Shown: positions 13,001 to 26,678 of the stretch, one piece after another
Layout of the letters: the number at the start of each line of letters is the position of its first letter
Numbering within the stretch: position 1 is the first letter of the stretch
Origin: Branchiostoma belcheri
Taxonomy: Eukaryota; Chordata; Leptocardii; Amphioxiformes; Branchiostomatidae
Assembly: GCF_001625305.1 (NCBI RefSeq)
Contig: NW_017803135.1
Span: 262,410-326,409 of the forward strand
DNA: 64,000 bases
Direction: 5' to 3'
Position numbers and translations under genes: made by a program
Notes under the pieces: generated by a model
What the model saw: only the letters and a program-made list of their open reading frames with translations
What the model was told of the DNA's origin: nothing
Databases searched by the model: none

Positions 13001-14147
13001 TGCCGCCTGTGTGAATTTCCTACCTTCTCCTGTCCGCTTACCTCGCTCGACGTAGACGTCACCCAACCTGCTCAGACAGTCGGCTTCTTTAGCCTTGTTG
13101 GGTTTACTGCGATCTGTAGGTTGGAATTTAAAAAGATCAGACAAAAGGAAGCAAAGTTGTGCACTTATTTCTAACTTTGTACAAGACGAAGTCGTCGATA
13201 ATAGAGAAAAATATGCTAATTGAATTTTCAATGAAAAATACAAGATTGAGATTATATCATGTATAAATAAAAGTTTTAACCGACCGTGAACCAGCTTCAG
13301 GGCGGCTGCTATGTTCGTCTCTGCTGCGTCCAGGTCTCCATTTCTCACGTCACGGTCTGCCGTCTGGATGTACCTGCGGTAGGATCTGAACAACGAAACA
13401 AACGTTGTGAAATAATCATGCTGTACAATAGCAATATTGTGCCAATTATCCATTAGTATTGTGACATAAATCTGTACAGCCTATACTACTGTTACACACA
13501 GTAACATTAAATGACGTGATACATTTCCGGCCATATTTTCTTAGATTGGCTAATTGATCCTTAGCAAATCCTTTACCAAAACTTGATTTTTAACTTGGTT
13601 TAAAATTATTCCCAATTAAAAAAAAAAGATAGTCAATGGTCCTATATTCTAATATATTGGACCGGAAACAACATCTGTTACATTAGACAAGAAAAATAGA
13701 GCACTAACATGTCGTCAACTTGACTGGTGGTCCCGTCGCTAGAGGGCGCAGCTGAGAAGGCAGAGAAGTGGCCCTTCCGTCCTCTCACGTCTTGTTGTTT
13801 TTGGACACGTGTTGACCTCTATGAGAACCGATAGGAAGTAGTATATGATATAGAAAGAAATTAAAGATTAACAGGTGGTCATGTAATCCACAGAATAGCT
13901 TTGGCCTTTCGAAAGCAAACTGAGTCTTTGTTGAATACAGAAATGAATATAAAACGATGATTGGTTGTTTATTTGGACTCCATTTAAGTACAGTGGCGCG
14001 ATAAACACACTTCATGCTATTGTCGAGATATACGCATATCCACCGTTCAAAAATGGATTTACCCCGGTATGTTAACAACTATCTGGTCCTTACAGATTCA
14101 GTACAAACCCCACCCAGACTTTTGTTGGTGGAATTGAGCAACAAGAG

Positions 14148-15120
<973 letters not shown>

Positions 15121-15255
15121 GAAGGCAATACAAGACGTTGGTATCATTCTAGCGTAGCGCAAAAAATCCCTTGACACGATAAGCCTTTCTCAATTAGCGG
15201 CGAGAAATGCATGGCGGGATTTATGGAGATAAACAACCCAGACGTCTAGTCAACA

Positions 15256-15508
15256 AGCACGTCGACAGAACGTACTGCGCCTGCGCAGAACCCTAGATTT
15301 TCGCGTTTTTCGTTGGGTTTTTGGTCAACGTTGCATCAGAATTTTGACTGTTGCAGAGGGTATCTTTCCCGACACAACATTTGGAAACTATTGTCGAAAT
15401 CCTAACCTTATATGTGCGAATACAACCTTATATGAGACGTTCTGCCGAAGGGCTTTGCACAATACATTGCGGGTTTCGCGCAGGCGCAGTACGCTCTGCC
15501 GACGTGCT
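15256..15508. mobile_element. 253-bp foldback element with 9-bp target duplication
   Basis: Inverted-repeat arms of about 31 bp (agcacgtcgacagaacgt... and its complement ...gacgtgct), flanked by identical 9-bp TAGTCAACA copies at 15247-15255 and 15509-15517. Copy 1 has an uninterrupted counterpart near 5350. A 9-bp target duplication is typical of Mutator-like transposons; no transposase is present. Confidence 0.75.
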
Positions 15509-16235
15509 TAGTCAACATGGCAAGTAAAAGTAGTTCGCTCACCTTGTTTTTGGTTCTGGTGATGTCTTGTCTGATTTTTGCGGAGTGCAGTAAGCGGTGA
15601 ACAATGACAACTGTTCCATGAATGTTGTGACACCGCGCCAGTGCCCTGTTGTACAGAGCAGTAGCTCTGGTCAAGTTTCTAGTGTCTCCAGTTTCTGTTC
15701 CTCTTTTCAGATACACGTCACCCAGACTCTTGATCGCTTCTGTTTCTAACATGCTGTTGTCGTTTACTATCGCCTCTACCATCACCTGTGCGTATCCAAC
15801 CAGCAAAGAGTCTGTGTTACCTCCGGTAGCCCGTCTCTTGTCCAGGGCTTGAAACTTTGCCGCTACCTTTGCAGGTGTAGTCGTCTCCTTGTCTTCAGTT
15901 GTCTGTTCCTTACCCTGTGATGACACCCCTTGTAAAAGCCTCTCCGTGTAGTGGTAGCGGTGTTCTATACCATCTGCCTGTTCTTCATGGTAACACCGCA
16001 CCATAGCAGTCAGATAAAGCGCCAAGGCTGTGTTGAACTTGCCCACATCCTTCCCGAGTCTTCCCTTCTCCACGTTCACGTCGCCCAGAGTTTTGAGCAG
16101 CTCCACTTCCGCCAGCCTGTCCGTGTCGGCCATGGCGTCCACCAGGGCACGGAGGTAGCCTGTCTCCGCCCGGGCTAGTCCGTACCTCCTGCCCTTCTCG
16201 TCCGCCTCACGGAGTTTCTCACACACCCGCAACAT

Positions 16236-17635
16236 GGCGACCCTCCGCTGAGAGAACGTCTGTAAAACTGTTCCCCGTTCTCCGTGTTGGCTTTATGCGC
16301 GTGACTCGAGCAAACACAGGTCTGGACAAACATTCCACTGCTGGTGTCAACATTACATCATCCGCCAGCCGATAACAAAGTTCGAAAGTCCAGTAACCTC
16401 ACTTAAACATCGCTAATACTCGTAAACATGTCGGGTAGCGTGTTGTATCAGTTGGTTTAATGTTATGTTATTTATTTCTCCGCACGGAGTTTCTCACAAA
16501 CCAACAACATTTTTTTTTGGGGGGGGGGGTCATATTCTAACATTTCATGACTAGACATGGTGACGGTACACTCAAGTTATCAACCAACGCACAGGAAAAT
16601 ATAGGACAGAAAAATACTCATTTTTTTACTTGAGTTAAGTAAGGAAAGTCTTGTAAAGTGCATTTCCCAAGGGCACAAGATCGGTGGCATGTCAGGCACA
16701 TAAGCCGAGCACATAAGCCATACGACCCCGCATTGTTTCACCTGTGCTATATGTGGTAATGAAAATATTGTAGAAAAACAAGACCTATCATGTCATCATT
16801 GTCTGCTGATAAGAACGCACATAAGGGTAAGGCTGGTGCTGTCCTTGGTGCTGATCATGTTATTCCACAGGTACCTGCTAGATGGCGCTACAACACAGTA
16901 TAGCCACTTCTAGATCGGCACGACTCACGGCAGATGCGGCAGTTACTAGTCCCCAACAGTCCTCAATAGACAACTATGGGTGTGGCTAATGTGTATGTAG
17001 ATATAGCGTATTGTGTGTGGAGGGGCTACAGCCTTTCAACCATCATCCTGTATTCTGTTTGCTCAAGATTTTACTTCTGCTGTATGTGGTAATAAAAAGA
17101 TTCGTCACGAGTCACATTAGATGCGGCAGTTATATATATTAGTCCTTAACATTCCTCAATAGACAACTATGGGTGTGGCTGATGTGTATGTAGATATAGC
17201 GTATTGTGTGTGGAGGGGGGGGGGGCATTTTAACCATCATCCTGTATTCTGTTTGCTCAAGATTTTACTTCTGCTGTATGTGGTGATGAAAAGATTCTTC
17301 ACGATTCACGGTAGATTTGCCAGTTAGTAGTCCTCAACAGTCCTCAATAGACAATAGACAGTCCTCAATAGACACTAGAAATAGCGTATTGTGTGTCGAG
17401 GGGGGGGGTACAACCATCATCCTGTATTCTGTTTGCTCAATTGTACATACCAGTAGTCCACTAGATAGGTATCACCACATTAGTTAAAAAAAACAATTTT
17501 ATTTGATCGTTTTGTTCTGTTGCAATGAACCTGCCTTCTTACCGTCGCTGTTGTTGTCATGGTGAGAATCACCGGCTCATTCAATACCATCGTGATGCTG
17601 ATAATCCACATCTTTCATCATCCATAACTTCTGTT
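16236..17635. other. Intergenic DNA between copies 2 and 3
   Basis: No gene seen. The first 100 bases match the upstream flank of copy 4 (31,676-31,780). A SINE remnant lies at about 16,590-16,735. The duplicated intergenic module follows at 16,765-16,930, then partial repeats of its end (around gacaactatgggtgtgg and cctgtattctgtttgctc) to about 17,440. The site near 17,475-17,500 is the empty counterpart of the TIR-element insertion at 7765-9757. Confidence 0.55.
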
Positions 17636-17948
17636 CATTCACTCACTCATTCACTCACTCACTCACACACTCACTCACACACTCACTCACTCACTCACTT
17701 ATTCACTCATTCACTCACTCTCACACTCACTCACTAACTCACTAACTCACACACTCACTCACTCACTCTCACTCACTCACTCACACACTCACTCACTCAC
17801 TCTCACTCACTCACTCACTCACTCACACACTCACTCACTGAGTCACTCACTCTCACACTCCCTCACTCACTCTCACTCACTCACTCACTCACTCACTCAC
17901 TCACTCACTCACTCACTCTCTCAGTCTCTCACTCACTCACTCACTCGC
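17636..17948. repeat. (CACT)n array downstream of copy 3
   Basis: The longest of the three equivalent tetranucleotide arrays, about 310 bp with interspersed CTCT/CACA variants. A minus-strand AATAAA at 17990-17995, about 320 bases past the copy 3 stop, is a plausible poly(A) signal. Confidence 0.9.
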
Positions 17949-18312
17949 TCCATTGAGCTTACTCAGAAACAATACAAGACTTTTTTTCCTTTATTCATTT
18001 GTACAGTATAGACATGTAGTCCTGACTTTAGATATAGGACATATCGGAAAAGCATAAATCGCTGCTCAAGTGTAGGAATCCCACCAAAGACTGTACATGT
18101 AAGTTACATAATATCATACTACGCTACATTCGGGAAAGTACATTTGGTAGTTTCTTAGAATTCTTGTTATGTAATAGAAGCCACCATACCGAGTATACAT
18201 TTTGTGAGCAATATAGCTATGTAATGATATGATAGATTGAAGAAGTGTAGTAGTGTCTCTATAGTTAGTTAATCCTGAGTGACGATTTGCGACAACTAAT
18301 AATAGCTTTACT

Positions 18313-21300
18313 CTACTCGCGGAGGGCACTTTTACATAGTCTAATATTGTTCAGTACTGTTGCCATGTTGGGATGTGCCGGGGTGTCCCGGTAGATAATT
18401 TCCATCCTATCTAATGACTGTTTGTAATATCTCATGGCTCTACTGTGATCACCAAGTTCAAACCAACATCTCCCAATGTTGTTTAGTACTGTTGCCAATT
18501 TGGGATGTGCCGGGTTGTCCCCATAGATTACTTTCATCATATTCAATGATGGTTCGTAATAGCTGAAGGCTTTACTGTAGTCACCAAGGCCACTCCAACA
18601 TGTCCCAATGTTGTTTAGTGATGAAGCAATGTCGGGATGTGGCGTTGTTTCGCCATAGATAGCTTTCCTCATCTTCAGTGACTGTTCGTAATAACTGATA
18701 GCTTTCCTCTGATCGCCAAGGCCACTCCAACATAACCCAATGCTGTTAAGTGATGACGCAATGTTAGGATGGGGCGTAGTTTCACCATAGATGGCTTTCC
18801 TCATCTTCAGTGACTGTTCGTAATAACTGATAGCTTTCCTCTGATCACCAAGGTCACTCCAACATGCCCCAATGTTGCTTAGTGATCTAGCAATGTCGGG
18901 ATGCGGCGTTGTTTCGCCATAGATAGCTTTCCTCATCTTCAGTGACTTTTCGTAATAAATGATAGCTTTTCTCTGATCACCAAGGCCCCACCAACATTTA
19001 CCAACGTTGTTTAGTGATGAAGCAATGTCGGGATGTGGCGTTGTTTCGCAATAGATAGTTTTCGTCATCTTCAGTGACTGTTCGTAATACCTGATAGCTT
19101 TCCTCTGGTCACCAAGGTCACTCCAACAGTTCCCAACGTCGTGTAGTGATTTAGCAACGTCAGGATGTGGCGTTGTTTCGCCATAGATAGCTTTCATCAT
19201 CTTCAGTGACTTTTCGTAATAACTAATAGATTTTCTCTGATCACCAAGGTCCCTCCAACATTTACCAATGTTGTTTAGTGATCTAGCAATGTCGGGATGT
19301 GGCGTTGTTTCGCCATAGATAGTTTTCGTCATCTTCAGTGACTGTTCGTAATACCTGATAGCTTTCCTCTGGTCACCAAGGTCACTCCAACAGTTCCCAA
19401 CGTTGTGTAGTGATTTAGCAACGTCAGGATGTGGCGTTGTTTCGCCATAGATAGCTTTCATCATCTTCAGTGACTTTTCGTAATAACTAATAGCTTTTCT
19501 CTGATCACCAAGGTCACTCCAACATGCGCCAATGTTGTTTAGTGATCTAGCAATGTCGGGATGTGGCGTTGTTTCGCCAAAGATAGCTTTCATCATCTTC
19601 AGTGACTGTTCGTAATACCTGATAGCTTTCTTCTGATCACCAAGGCTATTCCAACAGTTCCCAAAGTTGTTTAGCGATTTAGCAATGTCGGGATGTGGCG
19701 TTGTTTCACCATAGATAGCTTTCTCCATCTTCAGTGACTGTTCGTAATACCTGATAGCTTTCTTCTGATCACCAAGGTCACTCCAACATGTCCCAATATT
19801 GTTTAGTGATGATGCAATGTCGGGATGTGGTGTTGTTTCGCCATAGATAGCTTTCATCATCTTCAGTGACTGTTCGTAATAACTGGTAGCTTTTCTCTGA
19901 TCACCAAGGTCACTCCAACATGTCCCAATATTGTTTAGTGATCCAGCAATGTCGGGATGTGGCGTTGTTTCGCCATAGATAGCTTTCGTCATCTTCAGTG
20001 ACTGTTCGTGATAATTAATAGCTTTTCTCTTATCACCAAGGCGACTCCAACATACCCCAATGTTGTTTAGTGATGACGCAATGTCGGGATGTGGCGTTGT
20101 TTCGCCATAGATAGCTTTCCTCATCTTCAGTGACTGTTCGTAATAACCGATAGCTTGTCTGTGATCACCAAGACCGCTCCAACAGGATCCAACGTTTGTG
20201 AGTACCGCGAGAAATACGTCACGCATGTCGGTGCCTGCATAAATAGCATTTCCAGCGCTAAGTGCCAATTCGTAGTAGCTTTTTGCTTTCTCATAGCCCC
20301 CGCGACTGTTCCAGACACCGCCTAATGCAAAAAGTATTTCAAACTGCTTTTCCTCGTCACCACCCGCCTCTTCCAGTGCTGCCTCAAAGTGACGTACGGA
20401 TGCGTTAAACTGCAACAGCTGTTGTGTTATTCTACCCCTAGTTTGAGATGAGGTGTCAAAGATAGCTGTTGGGAATATCTTTGTGCTTTGATCTTTCTTA
20501 ATTTTGACAGTATCAATAATACATCTTTTTAATGGAATGGCTGTATAGTAGTACCTGAACAACATTTTAGAGTCCGGTATGTGGAAAACTGATTCAACGA
20601 CGGTGTCATCTACGTCATGTTTGCCCAGTTCGGTTTTCATCTCCGTGAGAGGAGACAGTCTGTCCTTCTGTCCTCCGTTGGCAATGTACGTTCTTAACCG
20701 TAGCTCCGCTGAGATGCTGATCAGTACAGTCAGGTGGTGGGCATCTTCGTGACTGATCCGCTGTGTCTTGTGTAACTCTTCTATCATTCCCCACACACTT
20801 GCGATCGTGATACCGCAGCAAATACTCAACACATCAACGGCCACGCTGGGAAAACGGTAGATTTCTTTCTTGACATCCAAAAACTGTGCCGTCGGTTCAA
20901 CATTGTTTATTTCCCGAATGTTATCCTTCAGTATTGTCATTGCTGACAACCGTGACAGAATAGGGGAACGGTCTACGCTTTTGTTGACAATAATTGTATA
21001 TTCATCTACCAAAGATTCATCCCCTGTTAAGTAGGTCACCCGTCTGAGGATGTCTGACAGGTGATAGCCTTCCGCCAGGGCGATTCTGAGATTCTGATAC
21101 TCGGCCAACTTGGCAGGAGTCTGGATGAGACTAACGGGAGGTTTGTTTTTGGTTTGGTCTCTTCCAAACGGAGTCTTAGAAGCCCATGGCATGAAGCCGT
21201 CGAAGGCGAAGCCGCGAGGTGTGACGGAGTCGTAGAACCAGTTTTTCTCTGGGTCTTCTGAGAGAAAGTCGTTGAGTGACGGGATGGCCATGGCTGGGAG

Positions 21301-23860
21301 GATGGTTTCCCCAAGGTTGATGACTTTTAGATGTAAGTAGTGTGTGAGATTTAGGAAGTACCTTCCTATATCATCATCATCATCCTTCCCCTCCTCAATC
21401 AGAATGGCGAACTCCAGGTCGGAGTACGGCGTCACCAGTTCTGTGGCCTGTGACCCCATGCCGATGAAAGCGTACTTACAGGGAGGAGGTCCCAGTTTGG
21501 CAATGCATTCATCTGTCAGTACTTGGATAAACTCTCGTCTTTCAACTGTGATGGTCTTGAACAAGTTCTTGATTTTTTCAGCTCGTTTGATCTCTACCTC
21601 TCTCACGACGGGATCGTCTTCATCATACTGATAAGGGTTGTGTTCCTCATGAACTGCTTCCAGCTGAGAGTTTGCACGGGCGCGCGAGTTGTCCAGTTTC
21701 TTTATGTGATCTAACGCGCTGCTATACGGGCACGGTTCACAGTCAAGGTTACAGGTGTTTCTCAGAAATCGCCTTTCTGTTTCTTGCAGTTTCGATACCA
21801 TGTTTTGTTTGTCTCCATCTGTTCTGGCCATGGAGGCATTATACAGAGCTGCCGCCTGTGTGAATTTCCTACCTTCTCCTGTCCGCTTACCTCGCTCGAC
21901 GTAGACGTCACCCAACCTGTACAGACAGTCGGCTTCTTTAGCCTTGTTGGGTTTACTGCGATCTGTGGGTGGGAATTAAAGATTGATCAGAACTATACAC
22001 AATGGTTGTGTTTGAGTATGACAAATGATATTATGGATTTTAAAAGCTATAAACTTGTCAGCCATCTAGTATACAATGTTACTGCTTTCGATCAGTAGGA
22101 AGAAAAAACTTTTTTAACTTTAATTAATAACTATGATTAGATCATGCGTGCAAAAAAAACTGTATAACAAACCATGAACAAGTTTCGAAGCGGCTACGAG
22201 GTTCTGCTCTGCTGCGTCCAGGTCTCCATTTCCCAAGTCACGGTCCGCTGTATGGATGTACCTGCGGTATGATCTGTACAACAAAATGAGTTTTGAGGCA
22301 AACTTACATCAATAGGCGTCGCTATTTGACATAGACTATACTGCAAAGAAGATCAAACATCCATTATTAGTATTACATAAAATTAAACTACGTTATCTTA
22401 TCAACGTCACACGTCAAAAATTAACGTTCTACACAGTAGAATTGATAATACATTTCTGCCAAGCAAGATGCTACTAGTAAATGGCCCCTTGTTCATGTTT
22501 TATAGTTATTTTGAATCACAAGTAAACATAGAAGCACTAACATGTCATTGTCAACTTGACAGGTGGTTCCGTCGCTAGAGGGTGCAGCTGAGAGGGCAGA
22601 GAAGTGGCCCTTTCGTCCTCTAAAGCCTTGTTGTTTCTGTGTGAACCGATAGTAAGATATGATTAACACTAAAGGTCTTCATTCATTCATTAACAGGTGG
22701 ACATGTCATCCACAAAGAGCTGGTCAAAGGTAAATGAACTGACATGACCCGTGGCAGACCAACGCATGCTGAGAGTATGTTGAATACAGTTTGGGGGGAG
22801 GGGGGTATAAAATGTGATGATTGGTAGTTTACATTTAACTTTAAGGGAGAAATAAGACATATTCCATCATATTGTTAAGATGCACATATTCAGACCAAAA
22901 TACACGAATCTTCACAGCTTCTTTCACTATTCTGTCGTCAAAGATTTAGTACAAAGTCCACCATAATTTTGTTCAGAATGACGTTTAAGCAAAGGTGTTA
23001 ATAAATCAAAATAAGAAGTTGGTATCATTCTAGCGCAAAAAAGCCCTTGATCTGAAGCGATACGATACGTTTGACGCCATTAGCGGCACGAAATGCATGA
23101 CGGGATTTATTGGGTGGGAACCCGGAAGTCAGCACTAGAGAGTCATGCTCAAGTAAAATAGTTCTCTCACCTTGTTTCTTCTGGTGATGTCTTGTCTGAT
23201 CTTTGCGGTGTGCAGTAAGCGGTGAACAATGACAACTGTTCCATGAACGTTGTGACACCGCGCCAGTGCCCTGTTGTACAGAGCAGTAGCTCTGGTCAAG
23301 TCTCTAGTGTCTCCAGTTTCTGTTCCTCTTTTCAGGTACACGTCACCCAGACTCTTGATCGCTTCTGTTTCTAACATATCGTTGTCGTTTACTATCGCCT
23401 CTACCATCACCTGTGCGTATCCAACCAGCAAAGAGTCAGTGTTACCTCCGGTAGCCCGTCTCTTGTCCAGGGCTTGAAACTTTGCCGCTACCTTTGCAGG
23501 TGTAGTCGTCTCCTTGTCTTCAGTCGGCTGTTCCTTACCCTGTGACGACAGCCCTTGTAAAAGCCTCTCTGTGTAGTAGTAGCGGTGTTCTATACCATCT
23601 GCCTGTTCTTCATGGTAACACCGCACCATAGCAGCAATGTAAATAGCCAAGGCTGTGTTGAACTTCCCCTCGTCCTTCCCGAGTCTTCCCTTCTCCACGT
23701 TGACGTCGCCCAGAGTTTTGAGCAGCTCCACTTCCGCCAGCCTGTCCGTGTCGGCCATGGCGTCCACCAGGGCACGGAGGTAGCCTGTCTCCGCCCGGGC
23801 TAGTCCGTACCTCCTGCCCTTCTCGTCCGCCTCACGGAGTTTCTCACACACCCGCAACAT
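18313..23860 (-). CDS. NTase-TPR repeat protein, copy 3 (four exons, about 1,511 aa)
   Basis: Exons: 23171-23860, 22542-22636, 22173-22273, 18313-21962, with coding length divisible by three. Exon 2 is shorter than in copies 1 and 2 (95 versus 113 and 110 nt) but keeps frame and the segment GHFSALSAAPSSDGTT. The NTase motif reads GSQATELVTPYSDLEFAIL, followed by an acidic run with one Asp more than in copy 1. The C-terminal array has 15 TPR units of 44 residues, including a duplicated two-unit block. The C-terminus ends CKSALRE. Introns are nearly identical to those of copy 4. No membrane or secretion signal is seen. Confidence 0.85.
19036..19563 (-). repeat. Duplicated 264-bp doublet of TPR units in copy 3
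   Basis: Two adjacent 264-bp blocks, each two TPR units, are almost identical: the word ttagcaacgtcaggatg occurs at 19151 and 19415. Protein units with YYEKSL-x-DVAKSLH followed by RYYEQSLKMTKTIY occur twice. This shows amplification by two-unit steps. Confidence 0.85.
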
Positions 23861-26137
23861 GCCGACTTTCTGCTACGAAAATGTCTCCTAACTCCTTGTG
23901 TTCATGGTCTCCATGCTAACATTATGCACCTGACTTGAACTGGCGCAGGTTTCACACTGCCTGTGTCAACATTACGTCATCTGTCAATGCAGAGGTCAAA
24001 GCTCCAATACAAAAGCTTTGGAAATACCCGTGTCCGTAAACATATCAGGTAACCTGCCTACCTGCCTGAGCCTTAAGTGCTTCTCCGGGACATCTTGCTA
24101 CCTTGACACAGTTTTTAGGCAGCCCGGTTTTTCGCTACCACTACTGTGCCTGTAGGTGCTAAAATAAGTCTAGTGTCCTCTTTAATTTATTTGGTTTTTG
24201 TACCGTTTTGGGATCTTTCAGGTGGTCTCGTGTTCGGAAAACCCTGCTGGTATACTTTCATCTTTGCCGGGGCTCTGAGATGTTATGCGAGCCCCGGCTA
24301 CACCCCCATATAGCCCCTATTGGGGCACTTTAGGGGAAAATATACCTATAGTATACTTTATAGTTATATCATATCTGTACAACCAGTACAATCTGTATAC
24401 AGTACCGTATATTGGTGATCAACTGGACACTTAAATTCCTATCTGGCCGTAAAATTCGCTCTACTTTACACTTATTGACTGTGCAGTTTGTTGGTCTGTA
24501 CTCGTGTTTCCTGGCCCTAACTTTCTCACATTTTACCGTTTAAAATGTTGCCGTATATGTTAATCATCTGTGCTATTGAAATTGGTGGTATTGGGCATAT
24601 TTCTTGCTTGGGTTAAGTTTTTTGGTGTATTTCTGGGGGGGGGGGTTCTTTCGGACGGTATCTGGGGGTAGTTTTATTTGGGAGGGGGAGAATTTGTCGT
24701 TATATCAACACTGTGATAAAAGAGTCGACATGTGATGGTGATGATGGTACTACATTGTGCCTAGTGCATACTGCCATAGGTGGTAGTGGAAAGACCGGGG
24801 AAAAACAAGACCTGTCGTGTCATCATTGTCAGCTGGTAAGAACGCACCTAGGGATAGGGCTGGTACTGTCCTTGGTGCTGATCATGCCATTCCGTGGGTA
24901 CCTGGTAGATGTCGCTTCAACACAGTATCGTCACCGGCACTTATCATAAGCAAGAGGTCTGCTAAGTGACATGAGTTCACTGTCTGTCAACATGATGCAA
25001 TTTTGCGGGTTAATAAAGGCCAGTATTTTAAGCTCTCTACATCTCTGGTTGTAGAACCAGTGACACAATTATAGTGAGTCTTTTGCCTACATGTCAATCA
25101 ACCACTGCAATGTGTACAAATGTATGTCGAGGAAGCAAATTTTGATGTCACTGTTTGTTAAAGAATGTTAGAAAACTGTGCCAATAAGACTATATCATTC
25201 TGGATACAATAGTGACAGATTGCAGAGCTTCGTGTCTTACAGTGCGGTTACATTTGTCGTAGATCGTCGCCCAATTTTGATGTTGCAGAATTTTTTTCAG
25301 GCAAGCCGTGACAGAACCAACTACAGACAAGGATCGAAGGCAGCTTTTTCCAACATGAGACTGCATTTTTCAGGATTTCAGTTTCAGAACTATCCCAAGA
25401 ATGACTTCAATTTGCGATCGTACTAGTACTGTATAATTCCTGATTTTTTCACTGTACTGTTATGTTCACTGTTTTCACTGTCACGTCTGTATTGTGAACT
25501 TATCATTACAGTTAACAAATAATTCCTGAATGTTCATGTTCTTTTTCCTGCACCGTGAATATACAGATTGCCGAACATTGTACTGTAAAACCTGTAACAC
25601 TGTGATATTGTAAAAAAGGGAAACCCTTCACGTTATTGTTGTTGTTTCTTTTACATTTGTTCATAAAGTAAAAGGCAAATGTAACATCAAAAGTTGGCTT
25701 CAGGTCTAAACAATAAACACACATTGTGACGTATACTTTATTGTTTGCATAGCGTTGTACTGTAAAACCTGTAAAGATATACTAAAGAAGGGAAACCCTT
25801 CACTTAATTGTTGTTGTTTCTTTTACATTTGTTCATAAAGTAAAAGGCAAACGTAACATCAAAAGTCGTTTCAGGCTTTTTAAAGATTAATGTCGAAAAG
25901 GTTTTTGCGTATCTTTTGCAAATTAGAAAGTGCTTGAAGAATGGAATCCTCCACCCTCCTTGCCTTTACCTTTGCACACTTGTAATCTGCAATTTGAGAG
26001 ATCTTCCCAAAGAATCATCCCAAAACACAAGGCCATGATACAGAAAACCCATTAAAGATCCATTCATAACTATAACCTTAGGACTAGTCCTGTCCCCCAT
26101 GTTGATCATCCGCATCTTTCATCCACCATAACTTCTG
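23861..26137. other. Intergenic DNA between copies 3 and 4
   Basis: No convincing gene. The upstream flank of copy 3 (23,940-24,060) matches that of copy 1. The duplicated intergenic module is at about 24,775-24,935. A segment of about 125 bp containing gggaaacccttcac and gttgttgtttcttttacattt is duplicated at 25,578-25,707 and 25,753-25,875. The 82-codon frame at 25,178 and the 78-codon frame at 24,713 have no recognisable features. Confidence 0.5.
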
Positions 26138-26294
26138 TTCATTCATTCATTCATTCATTCATTCATTCATTCATTCACTCACTATCACTCGCTCACTCAC
26201 TCACTCACTCACACTACTCACTCTCACTACTCATTCACTCACTCATTCACTCTCTCACTCATTCACTCACTCACTCACTCACACTCACTCATTT
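26138..26294. repeat. (CATT)/(CACT)n array downstream of copy 4
   Basis: Counterpart of the arrays downstream of copies 2 and 3, here starting with cattcatt units. A minus-strand AATAAA at 26340-26345 is a plausible copy 4 poly(A) signal. Confidence 0.9.
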
Positions 26295-26678
26295 CATTGA
26301 GCTTACTCGGAACTCATATACATGCATGACTTTGTTTCCTTTATTCTTTTTAGTGCTAATCCCTAGATATATTCTAGATATAGAACACAAAGGAATTGTC
26401 CAAATGGCTGCCTACTTACAATGAGTGCAAGAAATTCCACCAAAGACAACAAGTATATCTAATAGTCTCCCTACGCAATACACAGTCTTGCAAAGTACAT
26501 TAATTACCCTTATTATGTAGTAGAAGCTGCTATACTTACATAGTAAGCAATTTGTGACAGAGATAGCTAAGTATTGACATGATATGGCATGACAGATTGG
26601 AGATGTTCAGTAGTGTCTCCATAGTTAGCTAAACCTGAGTAATGATTTGCTATAACTACTATTACTAACGGCTTTACT

